Assembly (NCBI RefSeq): GCF_014490035.1
Contig: NZ_CP061008.1
Location: forward strand, 310,001 to 374,000
Direction: 5' to 3'
DNA: 64,000 bases
From: Achromobacter xylosoxidans
Lineage (GTDB): Bacteria > Pseudomonadota > Gammaproteobacteria > Burkholderiales > Burkholderiaceae_B
Positions 23,240 through 33,307 of the stretch are shown piece by piece (position 1 is the stretch's first letter; every line of letters begins with the position of its first letter). Under the pieces are notes generated by a model. That model was not told the origin of the DNA. It made no database searches and saw nothing but the letters and a program-made list of their open reading frames with translations. A program made the translations under genes and the position numbers.

Positions 23240-24182
23240 CAAGAGCCCCCACGCCGCGCCCGCTTGCGCGGGCTTGCTGCCCCCCAAGGGGGCTGTTTTG
23301 CCTTGGGGCGGCCCGGCGGGGAAAGAGCCCCCACGCTGCGCGCGCTATGCGGGCTCGCTGCCCCCCAAGGGGGCGGTTTTGCCTTGGGACGGCCCGGCGG
23401 CAAAACGCCTCCGCGCGGCGGTCGTGTTCGCGCTGGCCTTTCCCGCCATGGGAATGGCCGCGCCCGCTACCTGCGACAAACCGGTCTACCTGACGTTCGA
23501 TACCGGCCACATGGGCGTGGCCCCGCTGATCGCCGACGTGCTGGCCCGACACAACGTCAAGGTGACGTTTTTCCTGGCCAACGAGCGCACGCTGACCGAC
23601 GGCTCCAGCCTGGACGACGTGTGGGCGCCCTGGTGGAAAGCGCGCGCGGCCGAAGGCCATGTCTTCGGCTCGCACACCTACGACCACGTCTATTGGCAGG
23701 CGGATCTCCCCGACGGCAAGTTCCGCGTCAAGCCCAGCGCCGGTCCGGACGCGGGCAAGCGCGCCGAATGGACGCCCGAGCAGTATTGCGCCGAGATCAA
23801 GCGGTCCGTCACCCGTTTCCATCAGATGACGGGCAAGAACATGCTGCCGATCTACCGCGCGCCGGGCGGCAAGACCTCGCCCGCGCTGCTGAAGGCGGCC
23901 AAGGCCTGCGGCTTCGAGCACGTGGGCTGGGCGCCCGCCGGTTTCCTGGGCGACGAACTGCCCAGCGACAAATACCCCAACGCCCGCCTGCTGGACCAGG
24001 CGCTGCGCACCATCAAGCCCGGCGACATCCTGCTGGCGCACCTGGGCATCTGGTCGCGCCAGGACCCCTGGGCGCCGGCCGTGCTGGAGCCGCTGATTGA
24101 AGGTTTGCAGCGCAAGGGCTATTGTTTTGCTACCTTGGATACGCATCCGTCCTACCGCGATTGGATCGCTACGCATCATTGA
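23223..24182 (+). CDS. Polysaccharide deacetylase (CE4 family), N terminus repeat-derived
   Basis: Exported carbohydrate esterase family 4 protein that removes acetyl groups from a polysaccharide. The NodB motifs are present: TFDTG (in place of TFDDG), HTYDH near residue 158 and RAPGGK near residue 219. The maximal frame is 319 residues, but the first 52 or so come from a tandem dispersed repeat at 23243-23401. The true start is probably inside the second copy: a TTG at 23379 is preceded by AAGGGGGCGG and begins a normal signal peptide (PAAKRLRAAVVFALAFPAMG). The catalytic domain from residue 80 on looks intact. Confidence 0.85.
   Translation: MLPRGSKSPHAAPACAGLLPPKGAVLPWGGPAGKEPPRCARYAGSLPPKGAVLPWDGPAAKRLRAAVVFALAFPAMGMAAPATCDKPVYLTFDTGHMGVAPLIADVLARHNVKVTFFLANERTLTDGSSLDDVWAPWWKARAAEGHVFGSHTYDHVYWQADLPDGKFRVKPSAGPDAGKRAEWTPEQYCAEIKRSVTRFHQMTGKNMLPIYRAPGGKTSPALLKAAKACGFEHVGWAPAGFLGDELPSDKYPNARLLDQALRTIKPGDILLAHLGIWSRQDPWAPAVLEPLIEGLQRKGYCFATLDTHPSYRDWIATHH
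23243..23401. repeat. Two tandem copies of a GC-rich dispersed repeat
   Basis: Two copies about 81-82 bases apart, each running GAGCCC..CACGC..GCGCG..GGGCT..GCTGCCCCCCAAGGGGG.. TTTTGCCTTGGG.. CGGCCCGGCGG. Copy one spans about 23243-23324 and copy two 23325-23401. Each contains a CCCCC-AA-GGGGG palindrome. A diverged third copy lies on the other strand at 46207-46281. The size, palindromic core and intergenic placement fit a REP/ERIC-like mobile repeat. Confidence 0.75.
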
Positions 24183-24184
24183 TC

Positions 24185-25192
24185 ATGGATACGCTTAGTC
24201 AATTGTTCGGAGAGTGCCAGCAATGGCTCTTCGAAACGGCGATTCAGCCCGCGCTGTTCCACCTGGGCATGAGCAACTTCATCGAGGACGGCTACGACGC
24301 CACCATGTGGTTGTTGGTCGGCCTGCTGCAGGTCGCCGTGCTGGTGCTGGTGTTCGGCCCGCTGCAGCGCCTGCGTCCGGTCGAGGCCGTCACCGACCGC
24401 CGCCAGATCGGCATCGATGTGCTCTACACGCTGATCCACCGGTTGGGCGCTTTCCGGCTGGTGCTGTTCTTCACGGTGGAGCCGCTATGGGATAGCGTGT
24501 TCGGCCAGTTGCACGTCTGGGGGTTCGCGCCGTTCCAGCTGGACCAGTACTGGCCCGGCGTGACGGACAAGGCCTGGGTCAGCCTGATCATCTACCTGTT
24601 GCTGTTCGACGCGGTGGACTACTTCTACCACCGGGCCCAGCACCGTTTCGGCTGGCTCTGGGCCCTGCACGCCGTGCACCACAGCCAACGCCAGATGACC
24701 ATGTGGAGCGACGACCGCAACCACCTGCTGGACGACATGCTGCGCGACGTGCTGGTGGTGTTCGTGTCGCAGCTGGTGGGCGTGCCGCCGGCGCAGTTCG
24801 TCATGGTGGTGGCCATCACCCAGTTGGCGCAGAGCTTCTCGCACGCCAACCTGCGCATGCATTTCGGCGCCATCGGCGAGCGCCTGCTGGTCAGCCCGCG
24901 CTTTCACCGGCACCACCACTCCATCGCCTACGACGCCTCGTCGCCGGGACCGGCGGGCGGCTACAACTTCGGCGCGCTGTTCCCCATCTGGGACGTGCTG
25001 TTCCGCACTGCCCGCTTTGGCGTGGGCTACGGCCCCACGGGCATCCATGACCAGCAGGCGGAGCTGGGCGGACGCGATTACGGCCGCGGCTTCTGGTCGC
25101 AGCAGTGGCTGGGCTTGAAGCGCATGGTGGGCCGCGACCGCGAACCCGCCGCCGCGCCGCCGTCGCCTCCGGCCTCGGTGGAACGCGCCTGA
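24185..25192 (+). CDS. Sterol desaturase/fatty acid hydroxylase-family protein
   Basis: Membrane diiron hydroxylase-like protein of 335 residues. The histidine clusters are HRAQH near residue 146, HAVHH near residue 159 and HRHHH near residue 240, matching the HxxxH, HxxHH, HxxHH pattern of the superfamily. About five hydrophobic helices surround them. The start at 24185 lies 2 bases after the deacetylase stop, so the two may be translated together. The lipid substrate is unknown. Confidence 0.9.
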   Translation: MDTLSQLFGECQQWLFETAIQPALFHLGMSNFIEDGYDATMWLLVGLLQVAVLVLVFGPLQRLRPVEAVTDRRQIGIDVLYTLIHRLGAFRLVLFFTVEPLWDSVFGQLHVWGFAPFQLDQYWPGVTDKAWVSLIIYLLLFDAVDYFYHRAQHRFGWLWALHAVHHSQRQMTMWSDDRNHLLDDMLRDVLVVFVSQLVGVPPAQFVMVVAITQLAQSFSHANLRMHFGAIGERLLVSPRFHRHHHSIAYDASSPGPAGGYNFGALFPIWDVLFRTARFGVGYGPTGIHDQQAELGGRDYGRGFWSQQWLGLKRMVGRDREPAAAPPSPPASVERA

Positions 25193-25240
25193 AGCCGGTC
25201 TGGCCTCAGAGGCCGCGCATGAAAGACCACGCATGAAAAA

Positions 25241-25264
25241 ACGAGCCCGCTGGGCTCGTTTTGC
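25241..25264. terminator. Bidirectional Rho-independent terminator
   Basis: ACGAGCCC-GCT-GGGCTCGT stem flanked by A residues on one side and TTTTGC on the other. It lies between the convergent sterol-desaturase and thioesterase genes and can serve both. Confidence 0.85.
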
Positions 25265-25288
25265 TTTGGGCGTGCAGGGAATCCCGTG

Positions 25289-25792
25289 TCAGGGCTGCGC
25301 GTCGTGCGTGGTTTCCCGCTTGATCTCGCCGTGCCTGCGTTCCATTTCCTGGCGTAGTTCGCGGCGCAGCCGGGCGGCTTCCATGCGCTGTTTTTCTTCC
25401 AGGTTGCGCGGTTCCAGCGGCGGCACCGCGGTCGGCGCGCCCTGCTCATCCACCGCAACCATCGTGAAATAGCAGCTATTGGTATGGCGCACGAGCTTCT
25501 TGCGGATGTCCTCGGTGACGACCTTGATGCCGATTTCCATGGACGTGCGGCCGGTGTAGTTCACCGCCGCCAGGAAAGTCACCAGTTCGCCCACGTGGAT
25601 GGGTTCGCGGAACACGACCTGGTCCACGGACAGGGTCACCACGTATTGGCCGGCGTACCGGCTGGCACAGGCGTAGGCCACCTGGTCCAGGTACTTGAGG
25701 ATGGTTCCGCCGTGCACATTCCCTGAGAAATTCGCCATGTCCGGCGTCATCAGGATGGTCATCGACAATTGGTGGCTAAAGGCTTCGTCCAT
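25289..25792 (-). CDS. Acyl-CoA thioesterase (hotdog fold, YciA/BACH type)
   Basis: Hotdog-fold thioesterase of 167 residues that hydrolyses acyl-CoA to free acid and CoA. The motif ANFSGNVHGGTILKYLDQVA at residues 19-38 contains the active-site HGG turn. The C-terminal 40 residues form a charged coiled tail (EEKQRMEAARLRRELRQEM). It is cytoplasmic and monocistronic. Confidence 0.92.
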   Translation of the reverse strand: MDEAFSHQLSMTILMTPDMANFSGNVHGGTILKYLDQVAYACASRYAGQYVVTLSVDQVVFREPIHVGELVTFLAAVNYTGRTSMEIGIKVVTEDIRKKLVRHTNSCYFTMVAVDEQGAPTAVPPLEPRNLEEKQRMEAARLRRELRQEMERRHGEIKRETTHDAQP

Positions 25793-25842
25793 GGCGGGCG
25801 TTCAATCTTGGATAAAACGCCTATGGTAGCGGCAGGCGCCTG

Positions 25843-27309
25843 TCATGGCTGCGTCTTTTCAGCGGCTTCCGGGGATTCTTGCGGGGTGTCTTCGGGCGGG
25901 GTGTCGCGCAGCAGGGCGGGCGGCGTCCACAATCCGTCCAGCAGCGCGGGTTCGGGCGCATAGACGCGCAGCAGCACGCTGACTGCGCCGGCTGCGGGCA
26001 GCGGCAGCCAGTTGGACTGTTCCTCGGGCGCGGGCGGCGCATGGCTGATGCGCAGGTCCAGCGAACCGTCGGCGTTGTACCGCAAAGGATCGCGGTCGCC
26101 CAGCGCGTAGCGGTTCAGCGGATTGGCCGACGGCATGCCTTGCGCGTCGTAGGCCGCTAGCGACCACAGCGCCGCGGCGGGCGGCAGTTGGCCGCTTTCA
26201 AAATGCAGCGTGTAGCCGTGCGCGCCATCCAGCGGTGCGCCTTGGCTGTCGGCCGCCAGCAGCAGCACGCTCAGGTCTTCGGGCAGGCCCGCGCCTGGCT
26301 GCGCCTGCGCCGCCAGGGCGCGCCGCAGATAGGAATTGCCGTAGACGCCGATGCTGGCGGTTTCCTGGTGCCAGCCGTTGACGCTGCGCACCGTGGCGCC
26401 GGCCGCTGCCGTCATGCGCTCGCGCGCCGCCCGCAGGCCGCGGCGCAAACCCTGTTTGGCGGGATGGTCGAGCTGGGCGAAGTCGAACGGCCGGCCGGCG
26501 GCCAGCCCGGCGCCGCGCAGCCTGGCCAGCACGGGCTGATCGGTGGCATGCGGCGGGTTCTTGCGCAGCAGCTCGGCCGCATATTCGAAGTAGGCGTCGG
26601 TCGGCATGGACTCGACCTGCTCGCGCACCGGGATGCGCAGATTCAGGGAGGGATCGGCCTTCGCCCGCTGCGCTTGCACGGGCAGGTTCCATTGCGCCAG
26701 CGGCGTCAGCTGGAAGCCGTCTTGCAAGACGTGGACCGCTGGGTAGTCGGCGGGTCCATCCGCCTGGATCAGATTCTTGGCCCATACGTAGGCCGTGGGC
26801 GCGTCGATGCGCGCCATGCCCGAGGGCAGCACGCCGCTCCAGCCCGGCGGCACGATCACGGTATTGCCCTTGGCCGTGCCGGTGCTGCGCTTGCCCAGCG
26901 TGGCGAACACATCCGTCCACATGTCCAGCAGCGTCAGCGCATAGAGCCGGCCTTGGGTATCCGGCACCGACAGCACCACCGGCCCGGACGTCAGGTCCAG
27001 CCAGCCGACGCTGCGCAGCATGTCCGGATTGGCCCAGGGAGTGGCCGCGCCCGGCTGCGGCAGCGCCCGCCCATGCAGAAAGGTATTGGCCGGCGCGCCC
27101 TCGGCGCCGCGGGACGGGTGGGTGAACTGGCGGCGGGTCAGGTCCATCGTGACCAGCGGGTAGAAGTAGAGATAGCCTCCCATGCCCGCTTGGTGGGCGG
27201 CTTCGGTGGCGGCCGCGGCGGGAGTCAGGGCGGCCGGGGCCGCGCGGGTCAGCGTGGCTGGCGCGAGCGTGGCGGTGATGGACAAGGCCAGGGCAACAAG
27301 GCGGCGCAT
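25843..27309 (-). CDS. DUF1254/DUF1214 exported protein
   Basis: Exported protein of 488 residues with the DUF1254 domain (about residues 45-180, YLYFYPLVTMDLTRRQFTH) and the DUF1214 domain (about 370-470, GYTLHFESGQLPP and LWSLAAYDAQGMP). The signal peptide is MRRLVALALSITATLAPA. I chose the ATG at 27309, with TAGGAGCG ahead of it, over the ATG at 27327. The family is common in bacteria and has no agreed function. No partner gene is adjacent. Confidence 0.88.
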   Translation of the reverse strand: MRRLVALALSITATLAPATLTRAAPAALTPAAAATEAAHQAGMGGYLYFYPLVTMDLTRRQFTHPSRGAEGAPANTFLHGRALPQPGAATPWANPDMLRSVGWLDLTSGPVVLSVPDTQGRLYALTLLDMWTDVFATLGKRSTGTAKGNTVIVPPGWSGVLPSGMARIDAPTAYVWAKNLIQADGPADYPAVHVLQDGFQLTPLAQWNLPVQAQRAKADPSLNLRIPVREQVESMPTDAYFEYAAELLRKNPPHATDQPVLARLRGAGLAAGRPFDFAQLDHPAKQGLRRGLRAARERMTAAAGATVRSVNGWHQETASIGVYGNSYLRRALAAQAQPGAGLPEDLSVLLLAADSQGAPLDGAHGYTLHFESGQLPPAAALWSLAAYDAQGMPSANPLNRYALGDRDPLRYNADGSLDLRISHAPPAPEEQSNWLPLPAAGAVSVLLRVYAPEPALLDGLWTPPALLRDTPPEDTPQESPEAAEKTQP

Positions 27310-27442
27310 CGGCGCTCCTACGGTCATGCGGGAAAGAAGGCTGGCGGCGCGGCCTCCCCCAAAAAGGGCGGGTCGGCGGGCCAGTCCAGGCAGCCGCAGA
27401 TGGTAGCAGCCGGCGGATCATCCAAAATCTGCGAAAACCTCC

Positions 27443-27459
27443 GATTTGGCCGCTAAATC
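27443..27459. promoter_or_regulatory. Palindrome in the formate dehydrogenase upstream region
   Basis: GATTTGGCCGCTAAATC, with arms GATTT and AAATC, lies about 150 bases upstream of the formate dehydrogenase start. The 299-base region 27310-27608 otherwise holds a longer-loop inverted repeat (GACGGGT at 27486, ACCCGTC at 27503). It does not match FNR, ModE or NarL consensus sites that I know. A regulator site is a guess. Confidence 0.25.
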
Positions 27460-27608
27460 TCAGACATAAGGAAGGTCGTCCTTAAGACGGGTCCCATGGC
27501 GTACCCGTCCCGCAAAGCCTATACTTGGAAAAATATCCTTGGAATTCGTAGGGCTTTTGCTTCGGCCAGCCAACGGCTTCCTTCATTTCACCCGGAGAGG
27601 AGTGTTTC

Positions 27609-30600
27609 ATGGTCAACATGAATCGCCGCCAGTTCTTCAAGGTGACCGGTGCGACGCTGGCAGGCTCCAGCCTGGCTTTGCTGGGGGCAGCCCCCGGCAC
27701 GGCCATGGCCGAAGTCCGCCAGTACAAGCTTGCGCGCATGACTGAAACGCGCAACACCTGTCCCTACTGTTCGGTCGCCTGTGGACTGCTGATGTACGGC
27801 TTGGGCGACGGCTCCAAGAACGCCCGCGCCAGCATCATGCACATCGAAGGCGACCCGGACCACCCCGTCAACCGCGGCACGCTCTGTCCGAAGGGCGCTG
27901 CCCTGATCGACTTCATCCATAGCCCCAACCGCCTGAAGTACCCGGAATACCGGGCGCCGGGTTCGGACAAGTGGGTGCGGATGTCGTGGGACGATGCCCT
28001 GACCCGCATCACCAAGCTCATGAAGGCGGACCGCGACGCGAACTTCGTCGAGAAGACCGCGGACGGCAAGACCGTCAACCGGTGGCTGACCACCGGCATG
28101 CTGGCGGCCTCCGCAAGCAGCAACGAGGTTGGCTACATCACGCACAAGACTGTGCGCAGCATGGGGATACTGGCATTCGATAACCAAGCCCGTGTCTGAC
28201 ATGGCCCGACGGTGGCAGGTCTTGCCCCGACGTTTGGCCGTGGAGCGATGACGAACCATTGGGTCGACATCAAGAACGCGGACGTAGTACTGATCATGGG
28301 CGGCAATGCCGCCGAGGCCCACCCTTGCGGGTTCAAATGGGTCACGGAAGCAAAAGCCCACAACAAGGCAAAGCTGATCGTCGTGGATCCGCGCTTTACG
28401 CGCTCGGCATCCGTGGCGGACTTCTACGCGCCCATACGCACCGGCACCGACATCATTTTCCTGGGCGGCGTCATCAAGTATCTGCTGGACAATGACAAGA
28501 TCCAGCACGAGTACGTGCGCAACTACACGGACTTTTCCTTCATCGTGCGCGAGGACTTCGCGTTCGACGCGGGCCTGTATTCCGGCTACGACGCCGAGAA
28601 GCGCACATACGACAAGGCCAGCTGGGACTACGAGCGCGGCGACGACGGCTACGTCAAGACGGACCCGACGCTGGCGCATCCGCGCACCGTCTACCAGCTG
28701 CTGAAGAAGCACTACTCGCGCTACACCGAGGACATGGTCGAGCGCGTCTGCGGCACGCCCAAGGACAAGTTCCTGAAGGTGTGCGAGATGCTGGCGTCCA
28801 CCGCCACCACCAACCGCGCCGCGACCATCCTCTACGCGCTGGGCTGGACGCAGCACTCCATCGGTTCGCAGATCATCCGCACGGGCGCGATGGTGCAACT
28901 GCTGCTGGGCAACATCGGTATCGCCGGCGGCGGCATGAACGCGCTGCGCGGGCATTCGAACATCCAGGGCCTGACCGACCTGGGCCTGATGTCGAACCTG
29001 CTGCCCGGCTACATGACCCTGCCCAACGAGCCCGAGCAGGACTACGGCAAGTACATCGAGTCGCGCACGCAGAAGCCTCTGCGGCCCAACCAGCTGAGCT
29101 ACTGGCAGAACTACAGCAAGTTCCACGTGAGCCTGATGAAGGCCTGGTGGGGCAAGTCCGCCACGGCCGAAAACAACTGGGCGTTCGACTACCTGCCCAA
29201 GCTGGACAAGCTCTACGACATGCTGCAAGTCTACGAGCTCATGAACCAGGGCAAGATGAACGGCTACCTCGCCCAGGGCTTCAACCCCCTGGCGGCCGCG
29301 CCCAACAAGGCCAAGCTGAACGCCGGGTTCGCCAAGCTGAAGTTCCTGGTCATCATGGACCCGCTGGTCACCGAGACCTCCGAGTTCTGGCGCAACGCGG
29401 GCGAGGCCAACGATGTGGATCCCTCCAAGATCCAGACCGAAGTCTTCCGCCTGCCCACCACCTGCTTCGCCGAGGAAGACGGCACGCTGGTGAACTCCGG
29501 CCGCTGGCTGCAATGGCACTGGAAGGGCGCCGAGCCTCCGGGCGAGGCCAAGAGCGACATCGAGATCATGGCGCTGCTGTTCACGCGCCTGCGCAAGATG
29601 TACCAGGACGAGGGCGGCAAGTATCCCGATCCCATCGTCAACCTGTCCTGGCCGTACTCCAATCCGCAGAATCCCACCGCGGAAGAACTGGCCAAGGAAT
29701 ACACGGGTAAGGCGCTGGTGGAGCTGACCGATCCCAAGGATCCTTCCAAGGTCACCCGCAAGGCCGGCGAGCAACTGGCCGGCTTCGCGGAACTGCGCGA
29801 CGATGGCTCCACCATCAGCGGCTGCTGGATCTTCGCGGGCGCCTGGGGGCCTACCGGCAACCTGATGGCGCGGCGCGACAACAGCGACCCGACCGGTATC
29901 GGCCAGACCCTGAACTGGGCCTGGGCGTGGCCGGCCAACCGCCGCATCCTGTACAACCGCGCTTCCTGTGACGCGGCGGGCAAGCCGTTCGATCCGCGCC
30001 GCAGCCTGATCTCCTGGAACGGCAAGTTCTGGACCGGCGCCGACATCCCCGACTTCAAGGGCGACGAAAATCCGGACGGCGGCATGGGACCGTTCATCAT
30101 GAACCCCGAGGGCGTGGCGCGCTTCTTCGCGCGGGCGGGCATGGCCGAAGGGCCGTTCCCCGAGCACTACGAACCCTTCGAGACGCCGCTGGGCTACAAC
30201 CCGCTGTATCCGAAGGCCAAGGGCGTCACCAGCAACCCCGCCGCGCGGGTCTTCAAGGACGACCTGGCCGCGATGGGCACGGTGGACAAGTTCCCCTACG
30301 TGGCCACGACCTACCGCCTGACGGAGCACTTCCACTACTGGACCAAGCACGTCCGCATCAACGCGATCCTCCAGCCGGAGCAGTTCGTGGAAATCGGCGA
30401 GGCGCTGGCCAAGGAATTGGGCATCGCCAACGGTTCGCGCGTGAAGGTGTCGTCCAACCGCGGCTACATCAAGGCGGTGGCGCTGGTCACCAAGCGCCTG
30501 CGCGCGCTGACCATCGAGGGCAAGACGGTGCACCACGTGGGCATCCCCATCCATTGGGGCTTCGTGGGCCTGGCCAAGCCCGGCTTCCTCACCAACACCC

Positions 30601-30677
30601 TGACGCCGTTCGTGGGCGACGGGAATTCCCAGACGCCGGAATTCAAGTCGTTCCTGGTGCAGGTCGAGAAGGCCTAA
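27609..30677 (+). CDS. fdnG: Formate dehydrogenase alpha subunit, selenocysteine-containing
   Basis: Catalytic subunit of a membrane-bound formate dehydrogenase (FDH-N/O type), oxidising formate to CO2 in the periplasm. It is 1022 residues when the in-frame TGA at 28197-28199 is read as selenocysteine (residue 197, context [17 protein letters not shown]). A twin-arginine signal (RRQFFK) lies at residues 6-11. A [4Fe-4S] motif CPYCSVAC...C is near residues 55-95, and molybdopterin-guanine dinucleotide domains follow ([19 protein letters not shown]). Split into two frames at the TGA, it would be mistaken for a frameshift. The SECIS hairpin at 28207-28232 and the sel genes downstream support read-through. 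Confidence 0.95.
28197..28232 (+). promoter_or_regulatory. Selenocysteine codon and SECIS hairpin
   Basis: TGA at 28197-28199, then a hairpin at about 28207-28232. The upper stem is GGCA/TGCC (28214-28217 with 28223-28226) with apical loop GGTCT (28218-28222), a bulged U at 28213, and a lower stem of C-G pairs. The loop sequence, the bulged U and the distance from the TGA (loop starts at the 19th base after it) match the Escherichia coli fdhF SECIS element recognised by SelB. Confidence 0.9.
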
Positions 30678-30687
30678 GGAGACCGAC

Positions 30688-31587
30688 ATGTCCATGCAAT
30701 CCCTAGACATCAAGCGGCGCTCCGCCACCACCACGCCGCCGCCCGGCATCCGCGAGCCCGTCACGGGCTCGGTGGCCAAGCTGATCGACGTCTCCAAGTG
30801 CATCGGCTGCAAGGCTTGCCAAAGCGCCTGTATGGAATGGAACGATCTGCGCGACGAGATCGGCACCAACGTGGGCGTCTACGACAACCCGGCCGACCTG
30901 ACCGAGCATTCCTGGACCGTCATGCGCTTCTCCGAATACGAGAATCCGCAAGGCGATCTGGAATGGCTGATCCGCAAGGACGGCTGCATGCACTGCGAGG
31001 ATCCGGGCTGCCTGAAGGCCTGTCCGTCGCCGGGCGCCATCATCCAGTACAACAACGGCATCGTGGATTTCCACGAAGAGAACTGCATCGGTTGCGGCTA
31101 CTGCATCACCGGCTGCCCGTTCAACGTGCCGCGCATCTCCAAGAAGGACCACAAGGCGTACAAGTGCACCTTGTGTTCCGACCGCGTGGCCGTCGGCCAG
31201 GAGCCGGCCTGCGTCAAGGCGTGTCCTACCGGCGCCATCGTCTTCGGCACCAAGGAAGACATGACGCAGCACGCCGAGGAGCGGATCGTCGACCTCAAGT
31301 CGCGCGGCTTCGACAAGGCTGGCCTGTATGACCCGCAGGGCGTGGGCGGCACTCACGTCATGTACGTGCTGCATCACGCCGACCAGCCCGGGCTGTACCA
31401 CGGGCTGCCCAAGGACCCGCAGATCAGCCCCATGGTCTCGCTATGGAAGGGGCTGGCCAAGCCCGTGGGCGTGGCCGTGATGGCCCTGACCGCGCTGGCT
31501 GGCTTTTTCCACTACGCCCGCGTAGGCCGCAACGAGGTGTCCGAGGAAGACGAACGCCGTGCCGAAGAGGAGGTGCGCCATGAGTGA
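30688..31587 (+). CDS. fdnH: Formate dehydrogenase iron-sulfur beta subunit
   Basis: Electron-transfer subunit of 299 residues carrying four [4Fe-4S] clusters. The cysteine groups are [11 protein letters not shown] near residue 34, [14 protein letters not shown] near residue 101, [13 protein letters not shown] near residue 133, and CTLCSDR with CVKACP near residues 156-180. A single C-terminal helix ([15 protein letters not shown]) anchors it in the membrane. It starts 10 bases after the alpha subunit and overlaps the gamma subunit start by 8 bases. Confidence 0.95.
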   Translation: MSMQSLDIKRRSATTTPPPGIREPVTGSVAKLIDVSKCIGCKACQSACMEWNDLRDEIGTNVGVYDNPADLTEHSWTVMRFSEYENPQGDLEWLIRKDGCMHCEDPGCLKACPSPGAIIQYNNGIVDFHEENCIGCGYCITGCPFNVPRISKKDHKAYKCTLCSDRVAVGQEPACVKACPTGAIVFGTKEDMTQHAEERIVDLKSRGFDKAGLYDPQGVGGTHVMYVLHHADQPGLYHGLPKDPQISPMVSLWKGLAKPVGVAVMALTALAGFFHYARVGRNEVSEEDERRAEEEVRHE

Positions 31588-32212
31588 AGACCGCCATTAC
31601 CGCCGGATCAAGCGCTACACGCCGGGCGAGCGCACCAACCACTGGATCATCGCTTTCACGTTCATCCTGTTGGCGCTGTCCGGGCTGGCGCTGTTCCACC
31701 CGTCCATGTACTGGCTGAGCAACCTGTTCGGGGGCGGACCCTGGACGCGCATCCTGCATCCCTTCATCGGGGTGGTGATGTTCGCCTGCTTCGTCGTGTT
31801 CGCCGGCCACATGTGGCGGCACAACCTCATGACGAAGGCCGACCGCCAGTGGATGCGGCAATTGAACGATGTGGTCGAGAACCGCGAGGAAAAGCTGCCC
31901 GAAGTCGGCAAGTACAACGCCGGCCAGAAGCTGCTGTTCTACGTGCTGATCCTCTGCATGCTGGGCCTGTTCGTCAGCGGCATCGTGATCTGGCGCGAGT
32001 ACTTCGCGTTCTACTTCCCGATCTGGGTGATCCGCGCCGCCTCGGTGGTGCATGCCGTCAGCGCGCTGGTGCTGATCTGCGCCATCATCGTGCACATCTA
32101 CGCTGCCATTTGGGTCAAGGGTTCCCTGACCGCGATGCTGCGGGGGTATGTCACGGCGGGTTGGGCGTGGAAGCATCATCGCGCCTGGTTCCGCGAGCAA
32201 ATCAGAAAATAG
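31580..32212 (+). CDS. fdnI: Formate dehydrogenase cytochrome b556 gamma subunit
   Basis: Diheme membrane subunit of 210 residues with four helices ([75 protein letters not shown]). Histidines in and beside these helices, such as His23, His75 and those of helix four, can ligate the hemes. It passes electrons from the beta subunit to the quinone pool. The ATG at 31580 with GAGGAGGTG before it is preferred over the ATG 21 bases upstream. It overlaps the beta-subunit gene. Confidence 0.93.
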   Translation: MSEDRHYRRIKRYTPGERTNHWIIAFTFILLALSGLALFHPSMYWLSNLFGGGPWTRILHPFIGVVMFACFVVFAGHMWRHNLMTKADRQWMRQLNDVVENREEKLPEVGKYNAGQKLLFYVLILCMLGLFVSGIVIWREYFAFYFPIWVIRAASVVHAVSALVLICAIIVHIYAAIWVKGSLTAMLRGYVTAGWAWKHHRAWFREQIRK

Positions 32213-32220
32213 TGCAAAAC

Positions 32221-32243
32221 GGAACGCGCAGTTTGCGCGTTCC
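32221..32243 (+). terminator. Hairpin between the gamma subunit gene and fdhE
   Basis: GGAACGCGCA-GTT-TGCGCGTTCC, a perfect 10-bp stem starting 9 bases after the gamma-subunit stop. It lacks a T tract and may partly end or stabilise the fdn transcript before fdhE. Confidence 0.5.
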
Positions 32244-32350
32244 CTCTGCGCTGCGGCAAATGGGGCTTTCTTGGCCCCCACGCACCCGCCCAACGGCTGC
32301 TATCCTTCTCCTTGAAGGCTGGCAGCCGTGTTTTTTTACTGGAGACGCAA

Positions 32351-33307
32351 GTGCAGCGAATTCTTCCGCGCGGCGAGATCGAAGCGCTAGATCACAACCG
32401 CATTCCCCAAGTCAGCCTGCCGGACCGCGCGTCGGTTTTCGCCACGCGCGCAGCCCGCTTGCGGCAACTGGCGGCGGATAGCCCGGTGGCCGACTACCTG
32501 CTGCTGATGGCGCATCTGGTCGACGCCCAGCATCGCGCCCTGCAGGGCTGCGCGGCGCCCGAGGCTTCCGAGGAGCGCATTTCGCTGGCGCAGGCGCATG
32601 GCATGCCGCCCCTGCAGGCCGTGGGCTGGCCGCGCGACCCGTTGTGGCGCAACATCCTGGGCCAGCTGCTGGACCATGTCGCCGGCGCCAAGGACGTGCC
32701 GGCCGAGGCCATCGAAGTCTGCGCCGGCCTGCGCCGTGCGCTGGCCGAGGATCCGGAGTCGCTGGAGGATCTGGCCGAGGCGGTGCTGTCCGAACAGGAC
32801 CAGGGCGTGGACGGCGCCGCGGCGCCCTTCGTGATGGCGGCCCTGCAAATCTATTGGACCGATCTGGCCAGCCGTTTCGACGAAAAGCAGTTGCCCGTGG
32901 CCAGCCCCTTTGGCGTCTGTCCGGTGTGCGCCAGCCTGCCGGTGGCCAGCGTGGTGCGTGTGGGCGGGCAGTTCGAAGGCTACCGCTACCTGTGCTGCAG
33001 CCTGTGCGCGACCCAGTGGCACATGGTGCGGGTGAAATGCTCGCATTGCGAAGACGTGGAATCGGTGGCGTATCAGGCCATCGAGGGCCGTACGCCCGCC
33101 ATCAAGGCGGAAACCTGCGACCACTGCCATACCTATCGCAAGATCTTCTACCAGGACAAGGACCTGCAGGTGGAGCCCGTGGCCGACGACCTGGCCAGCC
33201 TGATGCTGGACGTGCTGGTCGGCGAGGCGGGCTATTCGCGGGCCAGCGGCAATCCGTTGCTGTGGCACGGATCGGAGCCGGCGTCGGATCAGGGAGCAGA
33301 GCAGTAA
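32351..33307 (+). CDS. fdhE: Formate dehydrogenase accessory protein FdhE
   Basis: Cytoplasmic maturation factor of 318 residues needed for active membrane-bound formate dehydrogenase. The rubredoxin-like cysteine pairs are visible: [24 protein letters not shown] and CDHCHTYR. I chose the GTG at 32351, which has GGAGACGCAA just upstream, rather than the in-frame TTG at 32312 that lacks a ribosome site. Its stop overlaps the selA start by one base (TAATG), so translation of the two is likely coupled. Confidence 0.92.
   Translation: MQRILPRGEIEALDHNRIPQVSLPDRASVFATRAARLRQLAADSPVADYLLLMAHLVDAQHRALQGCAAPEASEERISLAQAHGMPPLQAVGWPRDPLWRNILGQLLDHVAGAKDVPAEAIEVCAGLRRALAEDPESLEDLAEAVLSEQDQGVDGAAAPFVMAALQIYWTDLASRFDEKQLPVASPFGVCPVCASLPVASVVRVGGQFEGYRYLCCSLCATQWHMVRVKCSHCEDVESVAYQAIEGRTPAIKAETCDHCHTYRKIFYQDKDLQVEPVADDLASLMLDVLVGEAGYSRASGNPLLWHGSEPASDQGAEQ

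Noticed and set aside
28197..28199. Apparent nonsense mutation or frameshift in fdnG
   Set aside because: The frame does not change, the residues on both sides match the Sec site of the family, a SECIS follows at the correct distance, and selA, selB, selC and selD are nearby.
27588..30869. A 1093-codon minus-strand frame opposite the formate dehydrogenase gene
   Set aside because: It mirrors the third-position GC bias of fdnG and shows no domain. The plus strand encodes a complete molybdoenzyme.
32312..32350. TTG start of fdhE at 32312
   Set aside because: No ribosome site, whereas the GTG at 32351 has GGAGACGCAA directly ahead and yields the usual FdhE N terminus.
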